From Saccharomycopsis phalli (lineage: Eukaryota > Ascomycota > Saccharomycetes > Ascoideales > Saccharomycopsidaceae): a stretch of DNA of 64,000 nt. The notes under the pieces are model-generated. The model was not told where the DNA came from. It saw only the letters and a list, made by a program, of their open reading frames with translations, and searched no databases. Shown here piece after piece: positions 29,022 to 41,279 of the stretch. The position numbers and the translations under genes were made by a program. Each line of letters begins with the position of its first letter. Positions within the stretch are counted from its first letter, which is position 1. The stretch is from assembly GCA_020342235.1 (NCBI GenBank), contig CP073212.1, positions 1,364,001 through 1,428,000 of the forward strand. The letters run 5' to 3'.

Positions 29022-32000
29022 TCAGCCCTCGGAAATCTTCGAAATATTAACCAATTCAATCTCGCTCTTTTGCCGGTCATTGCGACTCACTTTATAGAAG
29101 AAATCAGTGTACTTGCTTGCGTTCATATGCGTGAGAAACTTCTCATCATGTGTAATTACAATAATCTGAAAGTTCCGCTGGTTCCGTCGCATGTCAATGA
29201 TCCGCCCTAGCGACTGTGCAAGACTCTCGCTGTTCTCCGCATCCAAATTCGTCGTCGGCTCGTCCAATGCTATCATGCCACAATTAATTCCAAAACATTC
29301 GGCCAACGCTAGCCGGATTATTATACATGCCAACACCTTTTGTCCAGCACTACAACGTCCCCGCATATCCAACTCAGCTCCTTGTTTACGCATAACCACA
29401 CGGTAATTGTACGACCGGTTGCCTTTGGACTGGAGATTGACGTCACTCTTCACCTGGATCGTGTCTACATCGGTTCCTCGGTATGTGGCCCGCCAGAGTT
29501 CATCAATAACCTGGTTGATCTCTTCCATTTTGATCGAGTGGTACTTCATAATCGCAGAGTCCAATGCTTTGGCGTACTTTGAAAGATCATCATTCACTAG
29601 TGACTTGGTCTGGAGCGTCACCCATTCTTTGTGGTACTCCTCATTGATTGTTACGTCTAGTTCCTCGGTAATATCCTCAACTTGGTTCTCCATCTGCTTA
29701 ATCTCGCCTAATTTCCCGCCATATCGGCTCTGTAACTCTGACATTTCCGCCTGTAATCGTCTCAGCTGCCGTTCATACTTTTCCTTCTCGGCCTCTGCGT
29801 TCTGTTGCCTTAAATGCTCAATCTCGTCATTCACTTCGCCATACCGCAATCTTAATTCTCGCAATTGAAGATTGTCCCGGATCTGACCCTCAAGCTTGTC
29901 CTGGTTTGCAATCTGGTACTTTAACGTATCAATTTTGCCCTCATATCCGCCAATCTCTTGCTCGATTCCAGCTTCATCTTCACGCAATTCAGTAACTCTT
30001 ACTTGACATTCTTCCAACAACTTGACGTCTCTATCCAAATACTCTTGTATGCTTCGGTTGTATTCCACAATCTCTTGCCACAACCTCGCAGCCCGTTCAG
30101 TATCATTTCGTAACTTCCTCTCCTCCATTCCGGCTTCTTTTTTGTACGTCTCAAAATCAGCACTTTGGGCTTGATACTCCAGCTGAATTCCCTCAGATTT
30201 TATCTCGCCGATTTTTTCGCGAAGCTCTTCAATCTTTTGCTCATTTTCAACAACGCTCTTCTTTAAACTTTCAACCTCAACGACCTGTCGCTCGAGCTCA
30301 TTGATTTTGAGCTGCTTATCCTTAATCTGCGTCTCCAACTTGTTATACTCCTTCATTTTCATCTCCTTTTCCTGATGGAGATTACTATTCAACTGCCTCA
30401 AACTCTTAAACTCATTGTTCTTCATAAACAACACATCGTGTATATTTTCAGTGATAACCTCCATACCATACTCTTTCAATTCCTTCTCAAGACCATCTAA
30501 TACCTCGCCATCGTGCTCAACTTCTCTTCGTAAGCGGTTGATATCCTCAATTATAAAGGAAAACTTCTCTATCTCACTCAACTTATTCTTTTCCTCGCCA
30601 AGAGCCGCATCTTCCTGAGAAAGATTCTCCTCAATGACACTGACTTCCTGTTCCATCTCGTTATACTTACTTTTTGACCCTGGCTCCTTGATAATCAACT
30701 CATTCAATCTCTTGATATCAATCTTCCGTGCATCTGCCAATTCCTCCTCCAACTGATCAAACTCCTTGTCGTTCAAATTAATATTCTTGCTTAGATCGTT
30801 TACTAGCTTAACAAACTTTTTTAGCTCAGCGTCGCTGAACCCACGTCGACACAAAACACAATACTTTTCCTTATTGGCAATCTCCAAAGCTCGGACATTG
30901 AACTCTTTGGTAGTCTTTTTCAACTTCTCATTCTCCAAACAAATTTTATAGTCTTCTTCGAGCTCTTTCAAGTACACATCAAACCCGGAAACCGGTACAT
31001 CATTTGGAATAACTCGCTCATATTCAGACATTAACTGCTCTTTTTCCTTTTGAATTTCTTTCAATTCTCTAGATACATACTGTAAATCTGCTTTTTTGTA
31101 ATTCAACTGTTTATTCAAATCTTCAACTATCTTGCTCTTACTCTGGATTTTGTCCAATTGATGAAGTCGTGCTTTTTCATACAGAGGCTCGAGATCCTGG
31201 TTTTCCAACGACTCGCCCATCAATTTCTCATACTTTTGGCTATTTTTAGTAACAATTTTCTTAATGGTTGCCTGCTTAACTGCAATGTTTTCCTTGGTAA
31301 CCGTGACCTTGGCATGAATGTCAGATTGACGGCTATTTAATGAAACCTGTTTGTTTAACGCCTCAATTTCATTTTCCAATGTTCTAATTTGCTCCTCATT
31401 ATCATCAATCTTTCGCTTAACTTCTTCGATCGTGTTTTTATTCTGGTACTCCTGGAACTTCTTTTTGAGGTTCTCAACAAGAGACTTTTCATGCTCAATA
31501 ATAGTTTCGTCAGCATTATCCTTAATTTTCCGCCGGATCCTGTCGGTTTCCTTGGAAAGCTTTTTAATGTCGTCGGTTAAAAACTGCTTTTTGTTCTGGC
31601 AATTCTTAATTTCAATCGTGAGCCGCGAAAGTTCATCTTGAAATTCCTCAGACTTCCGACTCTTTTCTTCAAGGAAAGTCTCCAAATTACCTTCAAGATT
31701 TTCCTTGTTCAGTCTAACCAACTCATCTGCCTCACTTGAGTCCTCTTTCCCCACACTTTGTCGTACCTTTCTTCTTTTTTCCACACTCGCTAAATAGGCT
31801 TTCTCCTTGCCTAACAATTCACCTTGTTTTCCTATTTCTAGATTAAGTTCCTGTCTGGTTTTCAAAAGACGTTTGTTAGCCTTGCTTTTCGCCCTTTCTT
31901 CTCCTTTCAATTCCTCCTTAATGGCTACCACTGTCTCATGGAATTGCTCTCGCTTATGCAACAACTCTTCCTTCTCATCGTTCATAAACTCTATATTTGC

Positions 32001-32908
32001 CTCTAATCTGGCTATTTGTTCCTCATATGAGACAATCTGCACTTTGAGATTGTCGATTTTTGCCACTACTGCCTGAAATTCTTGGTTGCTTTTGAATAAA
32101 TTTGCTATCTGACTGCTGATCTTTTCCATATCTGTGTTCAACTTGGCAACTTCCAACTTGTACCGTTCGATTGCCAGCTCCAAATTCTCCTTCTGGAGGA
32201 TCGATTTGTCTGCCTTTTCCTTATCCATCTTCAAATGCTGCACATTTTGTTCCAACAACTTGATCTCAATAACCATTGACTTTTTGATATTCTTGATACT
32301 ATCCAAAGCTCTGGTAAATTTGAGCGCCTCGAATATCTCGTCAAACTTCTTTTTCAAGTTAGAAGGCTCACTTAATGGCCACAAGCTATCCTCCTGGTGA
32401 CAAAAAATCACATACTCCAACACAGATTTGGACACCCCTAGATAAAATGGAATCTGTGTATCCAACTCGGCACATTTTGTGGAAATGGTGGTCCGTTCTC
32501 CATGATTATTAATCACCAACTGGCCCTCCAATGTTTTAAACGTCTGGGTGGTTTTCTTGACTATGAGCTGCATTGACCTAGTACAAATCATCTCCGCGCC
32601 ATTGCAATTTTCAAATGCCAATTTCACTTGGGCTTTCACCTCTTTTTCTCCTGTGATTTTTGGATCATGAATGAATGCCCCACCTTTACTATTGGGTGGC
32701 AAATCACCAGTAGTGGCATATTTCAAACACTCAATAATTGTCGTCTTTCCTGTTCCATTCTGGCCCACGATTAGAGTAAGGGGAATTCCAAACTGAATAA
32801 CCTCCTTTTCATTCGGAGAAAAAGACCGAATTCCCTGGATTGAAAGCTAGATTAGTATAAATAGTATGAAGTTTCCTTGTTGAAACGTACCTTGGAGATG
32901 CTTGACAT
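29022..32908 (-). CDS. RAD50: DNA double-strand break repair ATPase Rad50
   Basis: The product is 1280 residues after splicing. Exon 1 is 18 nt (32891-32908, MSSISK), then a 44-nt intron (32847-32890), then exon 2 (29022-32846). The joined start (MSSISKLSIQGIRSFSPNEK) matches yeast Rad50 closely. Walker A is GQNGTGKT. Two long heptad-rich coiled coils flank the zinc hook CVLC (Cys669, Cys672). The C-terminal lobe has the ABC signature SAGQKVLA, Walker B MIALDEPTTNLD and the H-loop ITHDEK. The length is close to the 1312 aa of S. cerevisiae. With Mre11 and Xrs2/Nbs1 it tethers and resects DNA ends, activates Tel1 and acts in meiosis and telomere maintenance. Two CACGTG boxes lie 40-58 bp upstream of the ATG. 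Confidence 0.98.
32847..32890 (-). other. Spliceosomal intron of RAD50, 44 nt
   Basis: On the minus strand: donor GTACGT, branch-like ACTAAT, acceptor CTAG. Its removal restores the conserved Rad50 N-terminus. Confidence 0.95.
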
Positions 32909-32947
32909 TGTGGATATGAAATGTACCAAATCAGCGGTAAATAATAT

Positions 32948-32966
32948 CACGTGTATATATCACGTG
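32948..32966. promoter_or_regulatory. Two CACGTG boxes upstream of RAD50
   Basis: CACGTG at 32948-32953 and 32961-32966, 13 bp apart, separated by TATATAT. Confidence 0.55.
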
Positions 32967-35900
32967 CTTGCGTAGGCTAATGAGCAAGATGTGATGATTA
33001 TAGAAGAGAACGGGAACTAGCTTTATGATTGGTTGGCTGTATATAGGTGGCATCATATGCGATACAGTAGGTACATCAATAGCTGGGTTTTGTTCTTTTG
33101 GTGATGATTATATGTGTTGACATTGTAACGATCTTACTTGGAGGCATGTCACGATGGACATATGGAAATAATTAATTACCAGTTTACATTGCCCTATTCC
33201 GCTGGTATTTATTAGCTCAATTTGCTGGCATTATTATCCTATTTTTCTGGTATTATGAGCTTTTCCGCTGGTATTTTCATTGGTTGTATGAGTATTTGTG
33301 ATGGTGCTAAAGTGTCGTGATAACAATACATCACTAGAATAGTTGGAAGGAGACATTACTTTAGATTAAGGGAACACATGACTATGGATTTTGGATTTGA
33401 TTGCTTGATTGCTTGATTGCTTGGTGTTATCTAGTGTTGTCAAGGAGGAGAATTGCATGACCTTCTACGTGCCATAATTGGTTGTCGATAATACAGATAT
33501 GCCTTATCAATAGATAGCAAGAACCTTTGTCATCTATATGAAAGTTAAGCTTTGATACTCTAGCATTCTTTTAGGTAACTGTGGGTTCTTGCTATCTGTC
33601 TGTTCTAGCCCTGTGACAGTACTGTGTTAATTAGTTCGGCGTACCACATGTGTCTTTTCGGTTGGTGTATAGTATTCCATAAAATACGAATTGTTTCATG
33701 AAATTTTGCTGAGGATTTTCGTATTGCAAAAAAATAGCATTGCAGCGTAATAGATTGAATTTTTAAAAAACACAACCAAACCCATTCCTCACTCCCCACA
33801 ACTGAAAAATGTATACTGATGATTCTCCAGAAATATTGCCATTAGATCTTATACCAACGAGTAGATTCTCTCCAATTCCACAGGCATGAACAGTTCTGGA
33901 TTCAAGCAAATGACACGTTTACTTGGAGGTCAATGACGCTGTGGATTTGTTTAGAACCTAAATTGGTGGAACTTTAATTGATGGTGCTAAAATTGATTAA
34001 ACTAAAAATGATGGAATTTAGATTGGTAAAATTCAGATTAAACTTGGACCAATGGAATGTGAATTGATAAAATTTAAATCAATGGACATGTTCTTGTGTA
34101 TACTGAGACAAGCCATATGAGATATGGTCTTGTTTGGAAGCCGCTGGTCTTAAAGGAGGAATTCCCAGGCTGCTAAAAATAAATTCAATTATCCATCTGC
34201 GACCATTTTAGGATGTAATTGGAATGTCTCGAGACATGATAGCAAACAATGCAATTGTATCTTAGGCGAGGATGCCGCAGCCCATTTTGCAATTTGCAAT
34301 AAGGATTGGGTTCTGTCCGGTCTTGGCTAAAGAGTATAAACCATCCAAATTTAGCAACTCCAATACGATTTGGCGGTTATTGTGAAGGAAAACAGGTAAT
34401 AATGCCGAAAACTTTTGATACATGCAATGTCTTAGACCTCAAAGTAGGGTTTGAAATTAGGTTTTGGACGCGTAGAGAGGGTCCAAAACTGTATTCCAGG
34501 AAGAGGAATATGTTTCTGCAAATATCCTTGCTATTGTCCTGGGGCTATTGTCTAATGGCAAGGTCGATTGGAGAGCGACATCAAAGCCCGCTGTCAATTT
34601 GTAGGAGGATTGCATCAATTCCCAATTGTCACAATATGGAAAACTTTTTTTTTCAAGTGAAATCGCAGTGGTGACTATGTAGATATTAGGTTTGGTAATC
34701 ACACATGGTACTGAGTGAAGCACAATATACCATGTTACTTTATTATACTGTGTTACTTTAGAATACTGTGTCACTTTTGTATACCGTGCTACTACTTGTA
34801 TTGTTCCCATGACATTGACACTCGGTACTCAGATCTGGGTCTGGAAATCAGAAAAATTCCAGCATTGTACTATCCATTGACTCCACAAACGACAATTATG
34901 GAATGCGAGCAACCAAGAAACCCAAAATCACCATGTGTCTTTTACAAATGTTTGCCAAGAGACTAACCTCCGACGAGACAAGGCCATGTGATCACTGCAT
35001 GTCTACAAACTTTTGCAACATGCTATTGTCGTCCTTCTAATAGCATTGCTTATCTTTTCTCCTTGGCGATGATCCTGATTTCCTTTATAGAATTGTGCTG
35101 GCGGTCTAGAGTCTGGTTCAGATCTGCATTGTGGTCTGATTAAAGAGTCAAGACGATCGGAAAAAGACTGCACGCAGACTTGCATGGTCATTGGCCCACC
35201 CAAAAAAAAAAAAAAAAATGGCCCCCAGGAAAAGCGAGGGTGCTAAAAGTTTCAGTTTGTACTGCCAAGCGATTGCCATGTGACTGCGAGATCGGTATGG
35301 CTGAGGGATCTTGTTTTGTTGTGGATGTGGGAGTGTTGTAAGGTAATAGCATTGGTACATGTTCGAGGTGGGTATTGTATTATTTTTTTGGCGTATCCCG
35401 TTATGCAATGGTATCCCTTCTTTGCATGGGTATCGAAATAGGAATGTAAAAGCCTGTAAGGGGCAGTTGTGGTTGCGATTGTGCTGCACGTTATTGGGTG
35501 GTGAAACCAAGGTATTGCAACGGTACAGACGGCCACTGGGTCCGGTTGAAGGTGTTGACGGGTGTCGGATGAGCATGTTGGAGCTATAAGCTGGTGGGTG
35601 GTGTTAAATTGTATGTTATTCGGTTATTGGCGGCCAGGTGGTTTTTCCGTAGTGGTTCGTTTAGCAAAAGTACCGTAGTGCGGAATGTAAATGCATTACA
35701 CAGGAATCAGTTGTGGTAGTGCGTTATTGTATGTAAGACACGCGAGCCCAATCAGATAATATATGAAGGAATAATGGCGAGACAAGTGGAGGGCTGGATA
35801 ATAAGATGGCTAAGCCCTATGGCACCGGCATTGTCTGAAAAATTCCGCTACGTTCTTGGGGTCTTACCGCGATGTTGCAACCGGCATGGCTGCTGTACTG

Positions 35901-36042
35901 TGCGTGATGGACAATACGTTGCCGATCAGGCTGTTTCAAAAAAAAGCCCATGGGCCCTAGGCGGCACTTGGTGGCACCACTGAGGTGTTTTCCATCGCCA
36001 ACAAAGTTTCCAGTGTCGCAAAAGTCAAGCGGAGCTAATCAC
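32967..36042. other. 3-kb intergenic region, no gene recognised
   Basis: The region between divergent RAD50 and the ferric reductase gene. Only unsupported short frames occur. Visible structure is limited to a TTGCTTGA triplication at about 33396-33422, a 17-A run near 35202-35218, and GC-rich palindromes close to the reductase start, listed separately. Confidence 0.5.
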
Positions 36043-36109
36043 CGGCCCACTGGGCCGCGTGGCTGCGCAGCCACCACTGGTCCCTCACCTGCACATGCTG
36101 CAGCAGGTG
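36043..36109. promoter_or_regulatory. Three successive palindromes upstream of the ferric reductase
   Basis: CGGCCCACTGGGCCG (36043-36057) is a perfect dyad around a central C. GTGGCTGCGCAGCCAC (36059-36074) is a perfect 16-bp palindrome. CACCTGC and GCAGGTG form an inverted repeat with a 10-bp spacer at 36086-36109. They lie 75-141 bp before the ATG at 36184. They could bind dimeric regulators or fold in the leader RNA. Function is inferred only. Confidence 0.5.
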
Positions 36110-36183
36110 TTTGTACTGCATGCATGTCATGAATGTTTGGTACTTATACCAAGCTAGGCCCGCAAAAAAACTGGCGACAAAAC

Positions 36184-38205
36184 ATGGCTCGTTTTTCCTC
36201 TCTTTTTTTTATACCCCTTGTTCTTGCCCAGACCGCACACTGTGTATGGACCTACACCAACCAGACGATTCCCCAGCTCCTAACCGTGCAGGCGTGCCAG
36301 CAGGCGCTCCAACAGTACCAATGGGGCATGCCCGAGGTGAATTGCAGTTATGTTCCCTACTACGGATCAGTGGCCATGTGCATCCACAACTTTGGCAACA
36401 GTCCCAACGACATGGCGCGGTTTCTTCCGTCGCTCATTGACACGTGCGGAAACGCGACCCTTGACGGGCTCCAAAGCGCCTATGACAACGCGACGCAACA
36501 TTCGGTGAGTTACCTCACAATCAACAACCAGACGCTCTATTCACCCGTGACCATGAGCTACGAGACGTTTTGGAAGTACTATGTGGGCCAGCAGACGCGT
36601 GGAAACGCCAACGATCTGGCAGTATACTATGGAAACGTGATTCTCGGTTATTGGGCCGTTGTCATGTTGCTAGGAACCATCTCCAACTTCCTCACCAAGA
36701 GTGGCCAGGTCACGTGGTTCCAGGGCCGAGTGCTGAAGTACATTCAGTCGCGTCTCCTCCTCCCACCTTTGTCACGTGACTGTCACCATCAGAAGCAGAC
36801 CACAGTGTTACGAGTGTTCAAGTCGTATCTTCCGACGCGGGCTGACGGTATCATTGTCGGCGTCTACTTCTTGCTTGTGATCATTCTTCTCTCCATAAAC
36901 TGGCCGCTCGACCCGGAAAGTCTCTTGTACAACTTCCAGACCCGTCAACAAGTCGCAAAGTTCCTAGGGGTCCGTACCGGGGTGCTAGCGTTTGCGCACT
37001 ATCCGCTCATCTGGCTCTTTGGCGGCAGAAACAACATCATGTCCTTTCTCACCGGATACAACTTCTCGTCCTACATCCAGTTCCACAAGTGGACCAGCCG
37101 TGTCACCATCGTACTTGTCTTTATCCACTCCATATGTTACGCCATGATCTGCACCTGGGCCGGTACATGGACCTATCGGCTCGCTCACGAGAACTTCCGC
37201 TGGGCTTGGGTCGCTACCATCTTCATCCTGATCGTGCTTCTTCTCTCATACAACATGTTCCGTGTCCGCTGGTACGAGGTGTTTCTCTACACCCACATTG
37301 TGCTTGTGTTTGTCGTGCTTCTTGCCCTGATTCAGCACTGCAAGAGCATGGGCTATATGGAGTATACGCTAGCCGCAATCTGTCTCTGGGTGTTTGATCG
37401 GCTTGTGCGGCTCTACCGGATCTACTCGTTTGGATTCGCGCAGTCGGGCATCAAGATTGTCTCAGATGACACAATGAAGGTCTCGGTGAAAAAACCAGCA
37501 AACTGGCACGCTGACCCGGGCCAATATTGCTTCGTGTACTTCCTCAGAAGCGGGTTCTTCTGGCAGCTGCATCCGTTCACCGTCAACGATGCCACAATCA
37601 CCCACGACGAAATCACATTCTACATCAAGAAGAAGCGCGGCGTCACGTTGAAAATGTACAACCTTGTCAACGCCATGCCAGACAAACAGGACTTTTCCAC
37701 CACCGTCACCGTCGAAGGACCCTATGGCCACTCGTCGCCAAACTACCAATACGATAACATCGCCTTGATCGCCGGAGGAAGCGGCATCCCAGGCCCATTT
37801 GACTACGCCATGAAGTTGGCCAAACGTTATCCTGACGGCCAGAAAAACATCACCCTCATGTGGGTGGCCCGCGATTTCGCCTCCACCGAGTGGTTCCTGG
37901 AAGAGTTGCTCATGCTCCGCGGCTCCCCGGTACATGTGGTGTTGTACTTGACCCGCGAAAAGTCACTGGAAAAGTCGGAAAAGTCGTCAGAGCTTGGCCG
38001 CCAGTTGCAGCTGTACTTCAAGGTCAAGTTCGGCCGTCCTGATCTCGAGAAGCTTGTGAGGCAAATGTGCGAGCAGGAGGGGAATACGTCCATTACAGTG
38101 TGTGGCTCTGACGTCATGTGCGACAGTTTGCGGACCCATGTGGCTAATAATATAGAGGATGCCAAGGGTCGGTTTGATTATTTTGAGGAATTGCAAACCT
38201 GGTAG
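36184..38205 (+). CDS. Ferric/cupric reductase, FRE family
   Basis: The 673-residue plasma-membrane flavocytochrome starts with a signal peptide (MARFSSLFFIPLVLAQTAHC). An extracellular Cys-containing domain and several N-glycosylation sites precede about six or seven membrane spans. Haem-ligand histidines lie in FAHYPLIW/FHKWTSRV and VLVFIHSICY/YTHIVLVF. The FAD-binding HPFTVNDA is near residue 463, the NADPH-binding GGSGIPGPFDYA near 530, and the terminal NADPH element VCGSDVMCDS close to the end. It reduces extracellular Fe(III) or Cu(II) before uptake. The frame opens 17 codons earlier at 36133, but the ATG at 36184 gives the signal peptide. Many such genes exist per yeast, so no specific symbol is given. 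Confidence 0.95.
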   Translation: MARFSSLFFIPLVLAQTAHCVWTYTNQTIPQLLTVQACQQALQQYQWGMPEVNCSYVPYYGSVAMCIHNFGNSPNDMARFLPSLIDTCGNATLDGLQSAYDNATQHSVSYLTINNQTLYSPVTMSYETFWKYYVGQQTRGNANDLAVYYGNVILGYWAVVMLLGTISNFLTKSGQVTWFQGRVLKYIQSRLLLPPLSRDCHHQKQTTVLRVFKSYLPTRADGIIVGVYFLLVIILLSINWPLDPESLLYNFQTRQQVAKFLGVRTGVLAFAHYPLIWLFGGRNNIMSFLTGYNFSSYIQFHKWTSRVTIVLVFIHSICYAMICTWAGTWTYRLAHENFRWAWVATIFILIVLLLSYNMFRVRWYEVFLYTHIVLVFVVLLALIQHCKSMGYMEYTLAAICLWVFDRLVRLYRIYSFGFAQSGIKIVSDDTMKVSVKKPANWHADPGQYCFVYFLRSGFFWQLHPFTVNDATITHDEITFYIKKKRGVTLKMYNLVNAMPDKQDFSTTVTVEGPYGHSSPNYQYDNIALIAGGSGIPGPFDYAMKLAKRYPDGQKNITLMWVARDFASTEWFLEELLMLRGSPVHVVLYLTREKSLEKSEKSSELGRQLQLYFKVKFGRPDLEKLVRQMCEQEGNTSITVCGSDVMCDSLRTHVANNIEDAKGRFDYFEELQTW

Positions 38206-38337
38206 GTGATGTTAAGTCGGTGATGCTAAGTCGGTGATGTTAGTCTGGTAATGTTAGCCTGGTAATGTTAGTCTGGTAATGTTAGTCTGGTAATGTTGTT
38301 AGTCTGGTAATGTTAAATCTGGTGATGTTAAACCTGG
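38206..38337. repeat. About 14-bp minisatellite after the reductase stop
   Basis: TGGTAATGTTAGTC units begin right after the stop codon and run about 130 bp, with GTGATG and TCGG variants at the edges. Confidence 0.9.
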
Positions 38338-39283
38338 TTTTATACCATTTTGCTTGTTGCTGTTTATGTTCATTTGTTTATATAGCTGTTTTCGGCAGCG
38401 TCTTCACAGAAGATTATAGAAATTATTATTTGTTCTTATTTGTTTGCAACTGTAGTTGAAAATATTCAAAAGTAGTCGCAATTACAAAACTTCCTGGCTA
38501 TTTTCCATTTGGCTATCGACTGTCGTATATTCTCATGAATTGGAAAACTAGAGTTGAATCAGTGGCCATTTGACTTTGTTGGTAAATCAGTCATGCTAAT
38601 TCGTGTAACCTACAATTCGATATCATTGTTCCTTGATGGAATAACCAAATGCATAAACTTGTGGATTAATTCGTAAAGATTTGGCCCTGGCATAGACCAA
38701 ACATCCACATTGGACTTTAATCAATTAAAATAAACTGCCAAACAATATATATAAATGGAAATTACCACTGGATCATTGTGCGTTTCCTAGAGACACAAGT
38801 TTAGCAGCAACAGCAAATTAAATGTAAAAGTTGGGATTATGTTACAAAAGCATTTTGGAAGTTGATGTATAAAACTACACAATACTTTTTTGTTCCTTAG
38901 GGTTGAATACCAGGAGTAGATAATCACAACAATCTGTTATAGGTTATCCAGAACTCAACCTTTTTATAACGCAAAAGGCAGTTTACCATAGAGTAATATC
39001 GATTGTATGATTCTGACCAATGGATAATCGACCCGTTGTAATATTCAGAGTCTGTAGTTGACAGTTTCGTGCTCGTATCCTAACCAAATGCATGGCCTAT
39101 TCTAGTTGGTCTAGGAGTAGACTGAACCACGACATTCATTCACTACTGGAATACATCACTTGTTGTCCTGCTGCGCTGCAAAGGATCTACAATTGTATTG
39201 AATAATTCATTAGATATCATTACATAATCAGTAACATGGTTCATGTCATTGAGACCCGCTCAAAAGACTACTCATTGCCTAAG

Positions 39284-39535
39284 ACTGCTCTTGTTTAAGG
39301 CTGCTCTTGTTTAAAACTGCTTTTGCTTAAAACTGCTTTTGCTTAAGACTTCTCTTGCTCAAAACTGCTCTTGCCTAAATTTGCTCGTTTTTCACACTGC
39401 CCTTACTTAAAACGGCTCTTGTTTAAAACGGCTCTTGTTTAAAGCGACCCTTGATTAAATTGCTCTTGTTAAAACGGCTCTTGTTTAAATTGCTCTTGTT
39501 AAAACGGCTCTTGGTCAAACTGCTCTTGCTCAAAA
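39284..39535. repeat. About 16-bp degenerate minisatellite at CDC6 3' end
   Basis: About 15 copies of a CTGCTCTTGTTTAAAA-like unit (variants GGCTCTTGTTTAAAAC, TTGCTCTTGTTAAAAC) extend up to, and slightly into, the last CDC6 codons. Confidence 0.9.
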
Positions 39536-41116
39536 GACCCGCTTTAGTATATCAAATTTCCCAGTAACAAACTCCTTCAAATCCACCAATCCTACACCAC
39601 ACACACTCAACACAGACTGGGAGTTTATGCTCATTTGATTGGCTCGGTTCATGACATTAATCAACCCGATTGTATGGAGGTTCGTCAAAATCTCAGAAAA
39701 CTCCGCCTTGGAGATACCACACGGAATCTGGTCGTCTTTCTTGATAATCAGCTGGTAAAACTGGTACAACAGCGTGATGTTGATTGCAGAGTCGGCTCGT
39801 CGTACGCCATTCTTCACTTCCTTGAGCGCGTTTTTCACGAGCAATTCTTCGCTTTTTTGCTGCTCGAATTTAGCAAGGCAAATGAGCACCAAGCACTGGA
39901 AAATGTTCGTCTGTTTGAGCCGGTTCCCCGAGGAAACCCCATTCAACGAGCCCGCACAGGTTTTGGCAATGTGAGTGATCAACACTTTTGGAGCCGTGGC
40001 ACAGTCGAGGCGATAGAATTGCAGCAAAGTCTTGTCTGGGTTGCTCAAGTAGTGTTTTTTCGTGCTGGTCTCCACTAGCTCGATCAGCTTGTATATAATA
40101 TCAAAGGCCTTGCGCAAATCTCCGGTGCCTGCTGCTTTTTTCGCACAGAGTTTCAATGCTACTGGATTAATAATCGGGTTTTGCGAGTTCGCGTCGAGTC
40201 GCTGTAGTTTTGCCTGGACAATTTTCTCAATCTGCTCGGCGTTGTATGGCAAAAACTGGACGGTTTGCGGCTTGATCCGCACTTGGGCCGTGATTTTGTG
40301 CACCAAGTTTAACGCGTTGGCAATCCCGATAATGGCCAAACGACAGTTTCCTATTAGAGAAAACAACTGGTGGATCTCACTGGCCTTTTCGTTCGCCAAC
40401 ACTGTGTCCAATTCGTCAAGAATAACAATGTTACCTTGGGAAAACTTGTCGCTGTTTGCAAGCTGGACAAAAAGGTCCTTACAAGTGTCCATTTTCTCAG
40501 GCAAATATCTTCGATATGTGGAGAAGTCGCGTACGTGAATGCCAAAACTGTTCAAAAACTGCTCAAAGATATCCTTGACGTTTCCAAGTCGCATACAGTT
40601 GATGCGTAGCACACTCACCACCTTCCCTTCCACAAGGTACTTGTTACTCCCTGCAGTTGCAAAACTGTTGACTATTTTCGCAATCTGCTGTGTCTTGCCG
40701 CTTCCTGGAGGTCCAGAAATGTATAAAAAGTCCGATTCGCCCAGTCGGACGCGGCTTTTTACAAACTCTTCAATCGCGTCTCGCTCGGCTTCCCGGCCGA
40801 TAAGCTCGCCACCACGCGTTTCAACTGCCTTGGAAAACATCTTCTTTGCACGTGTATACACAGAGTCGCGCGTTGTGCTTATTTCAGGTTCAGTGATGCC
40901 GTTTTCGTCGTCATACTGCTCGGCTTCCAGAATCAAGCGACGCTCAGTGGCATCCATGTAGTTTTCCTTTTCCGACACAAGAGAGAGTCGAGTAACTTTC
41001 AGTAAGCTGTGCCGCTGGCCTTTGTGTTTCAAAGGTGTCATTGGCGGCGTTAAAAGTCCCAAGGACTGGTGTCTCTTTGCCAGGCATTCATATTCGACAG
41101 CGGATCTTTTTCCCAT
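39530..41116 (-). CDS. CDC6: Replication licensing factor Cdc6
   Basis: The 528-residue AAA+ ATPase has an N-terminal regulatory region with LLTPPMTPLKHK (a TPLK full CDK site and a TP minimal site), then Walker A GPPGSGKT near residue 135, Walker B IVILDELDTVL near 230, sensor regions (GIANAL and GDLRKAFDI) and a C-terminal winged helix. Cdc6 with ORC loads Mcm2-7 at origins in G1, and CDK phosphorylation triggers SCF-Cdc4 degradation. Orc1 is excluded because no BAH domain is present and the length fits Cdc6 (513 aa in S. cerevisiae). G1/S-type CGCG elements stand 160-260 bp upstream. The 3' end abuts a minisatellite. Confidence 0.93.
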   Translation of the reverse strand: MGKRSAVEYECLAKRHQSLGLLTPPMTPLKHKGQRHSLLKVTRLSLVSEKENYMDATERRLILEAEQYDDENGITEPEISTTRDSVYTRAKKMFSKAVETRGGELIGREAERDAIEEFVKSRVRLGESDFLYISGPPGSGKTQQIAKIVNSFATAGSNKYLVEGKVVSVLRINCMRLGNVKDIFEQFLNSFGIHVRDFSTYRRYLPEKMDTCKDLFVQLANSDKFSQGNIVILDELDTVLANEKASEIHQLFSLIGNCRLAIIGIANALNLVHKITAQVRIKPQTVQFLPYNAEQIEKIVQAKLQRLDANSQNPIINPVALKLCAKKAAGTGDLRKAFDIIYKLIELVETSTKKHYLSNPDKTLLQFYRLDCATAPKVLITHIAKTCAGSLNGVSSGNRLKQTNIFQCLVLICLAKFEQQKSEELLVKNALKEVKNGVRRADSAINITLLYQFYQLIIKKDDQIPCGISKAEFSEILTNLHTIGLINVMNRANQMSINSQSVLSVCGVGLVDLKEFVTGKFDILKRVF

Positions 41117-41279
41117 GTTGAAAGTGTATTGTCGAATTGAGGGTGTATCGATGAAGATGTGCTGATGATTGATGAGTATGTTGTCGATGGTATGTTTTTT
41201 ATCGACTGTATAGGTTGTTTTGTAGAAATGTTAAAAGATTTGGCAGAGTAAAATTAAGGTGGTCTTGAAATATGCATGT

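Noticed and set aside
34306-34674. 122-codon plus-strand frame in the RAD50/reductase gap
   Set aside because: TTG start, overlapping open frames on the other strand, no recognisable motif.
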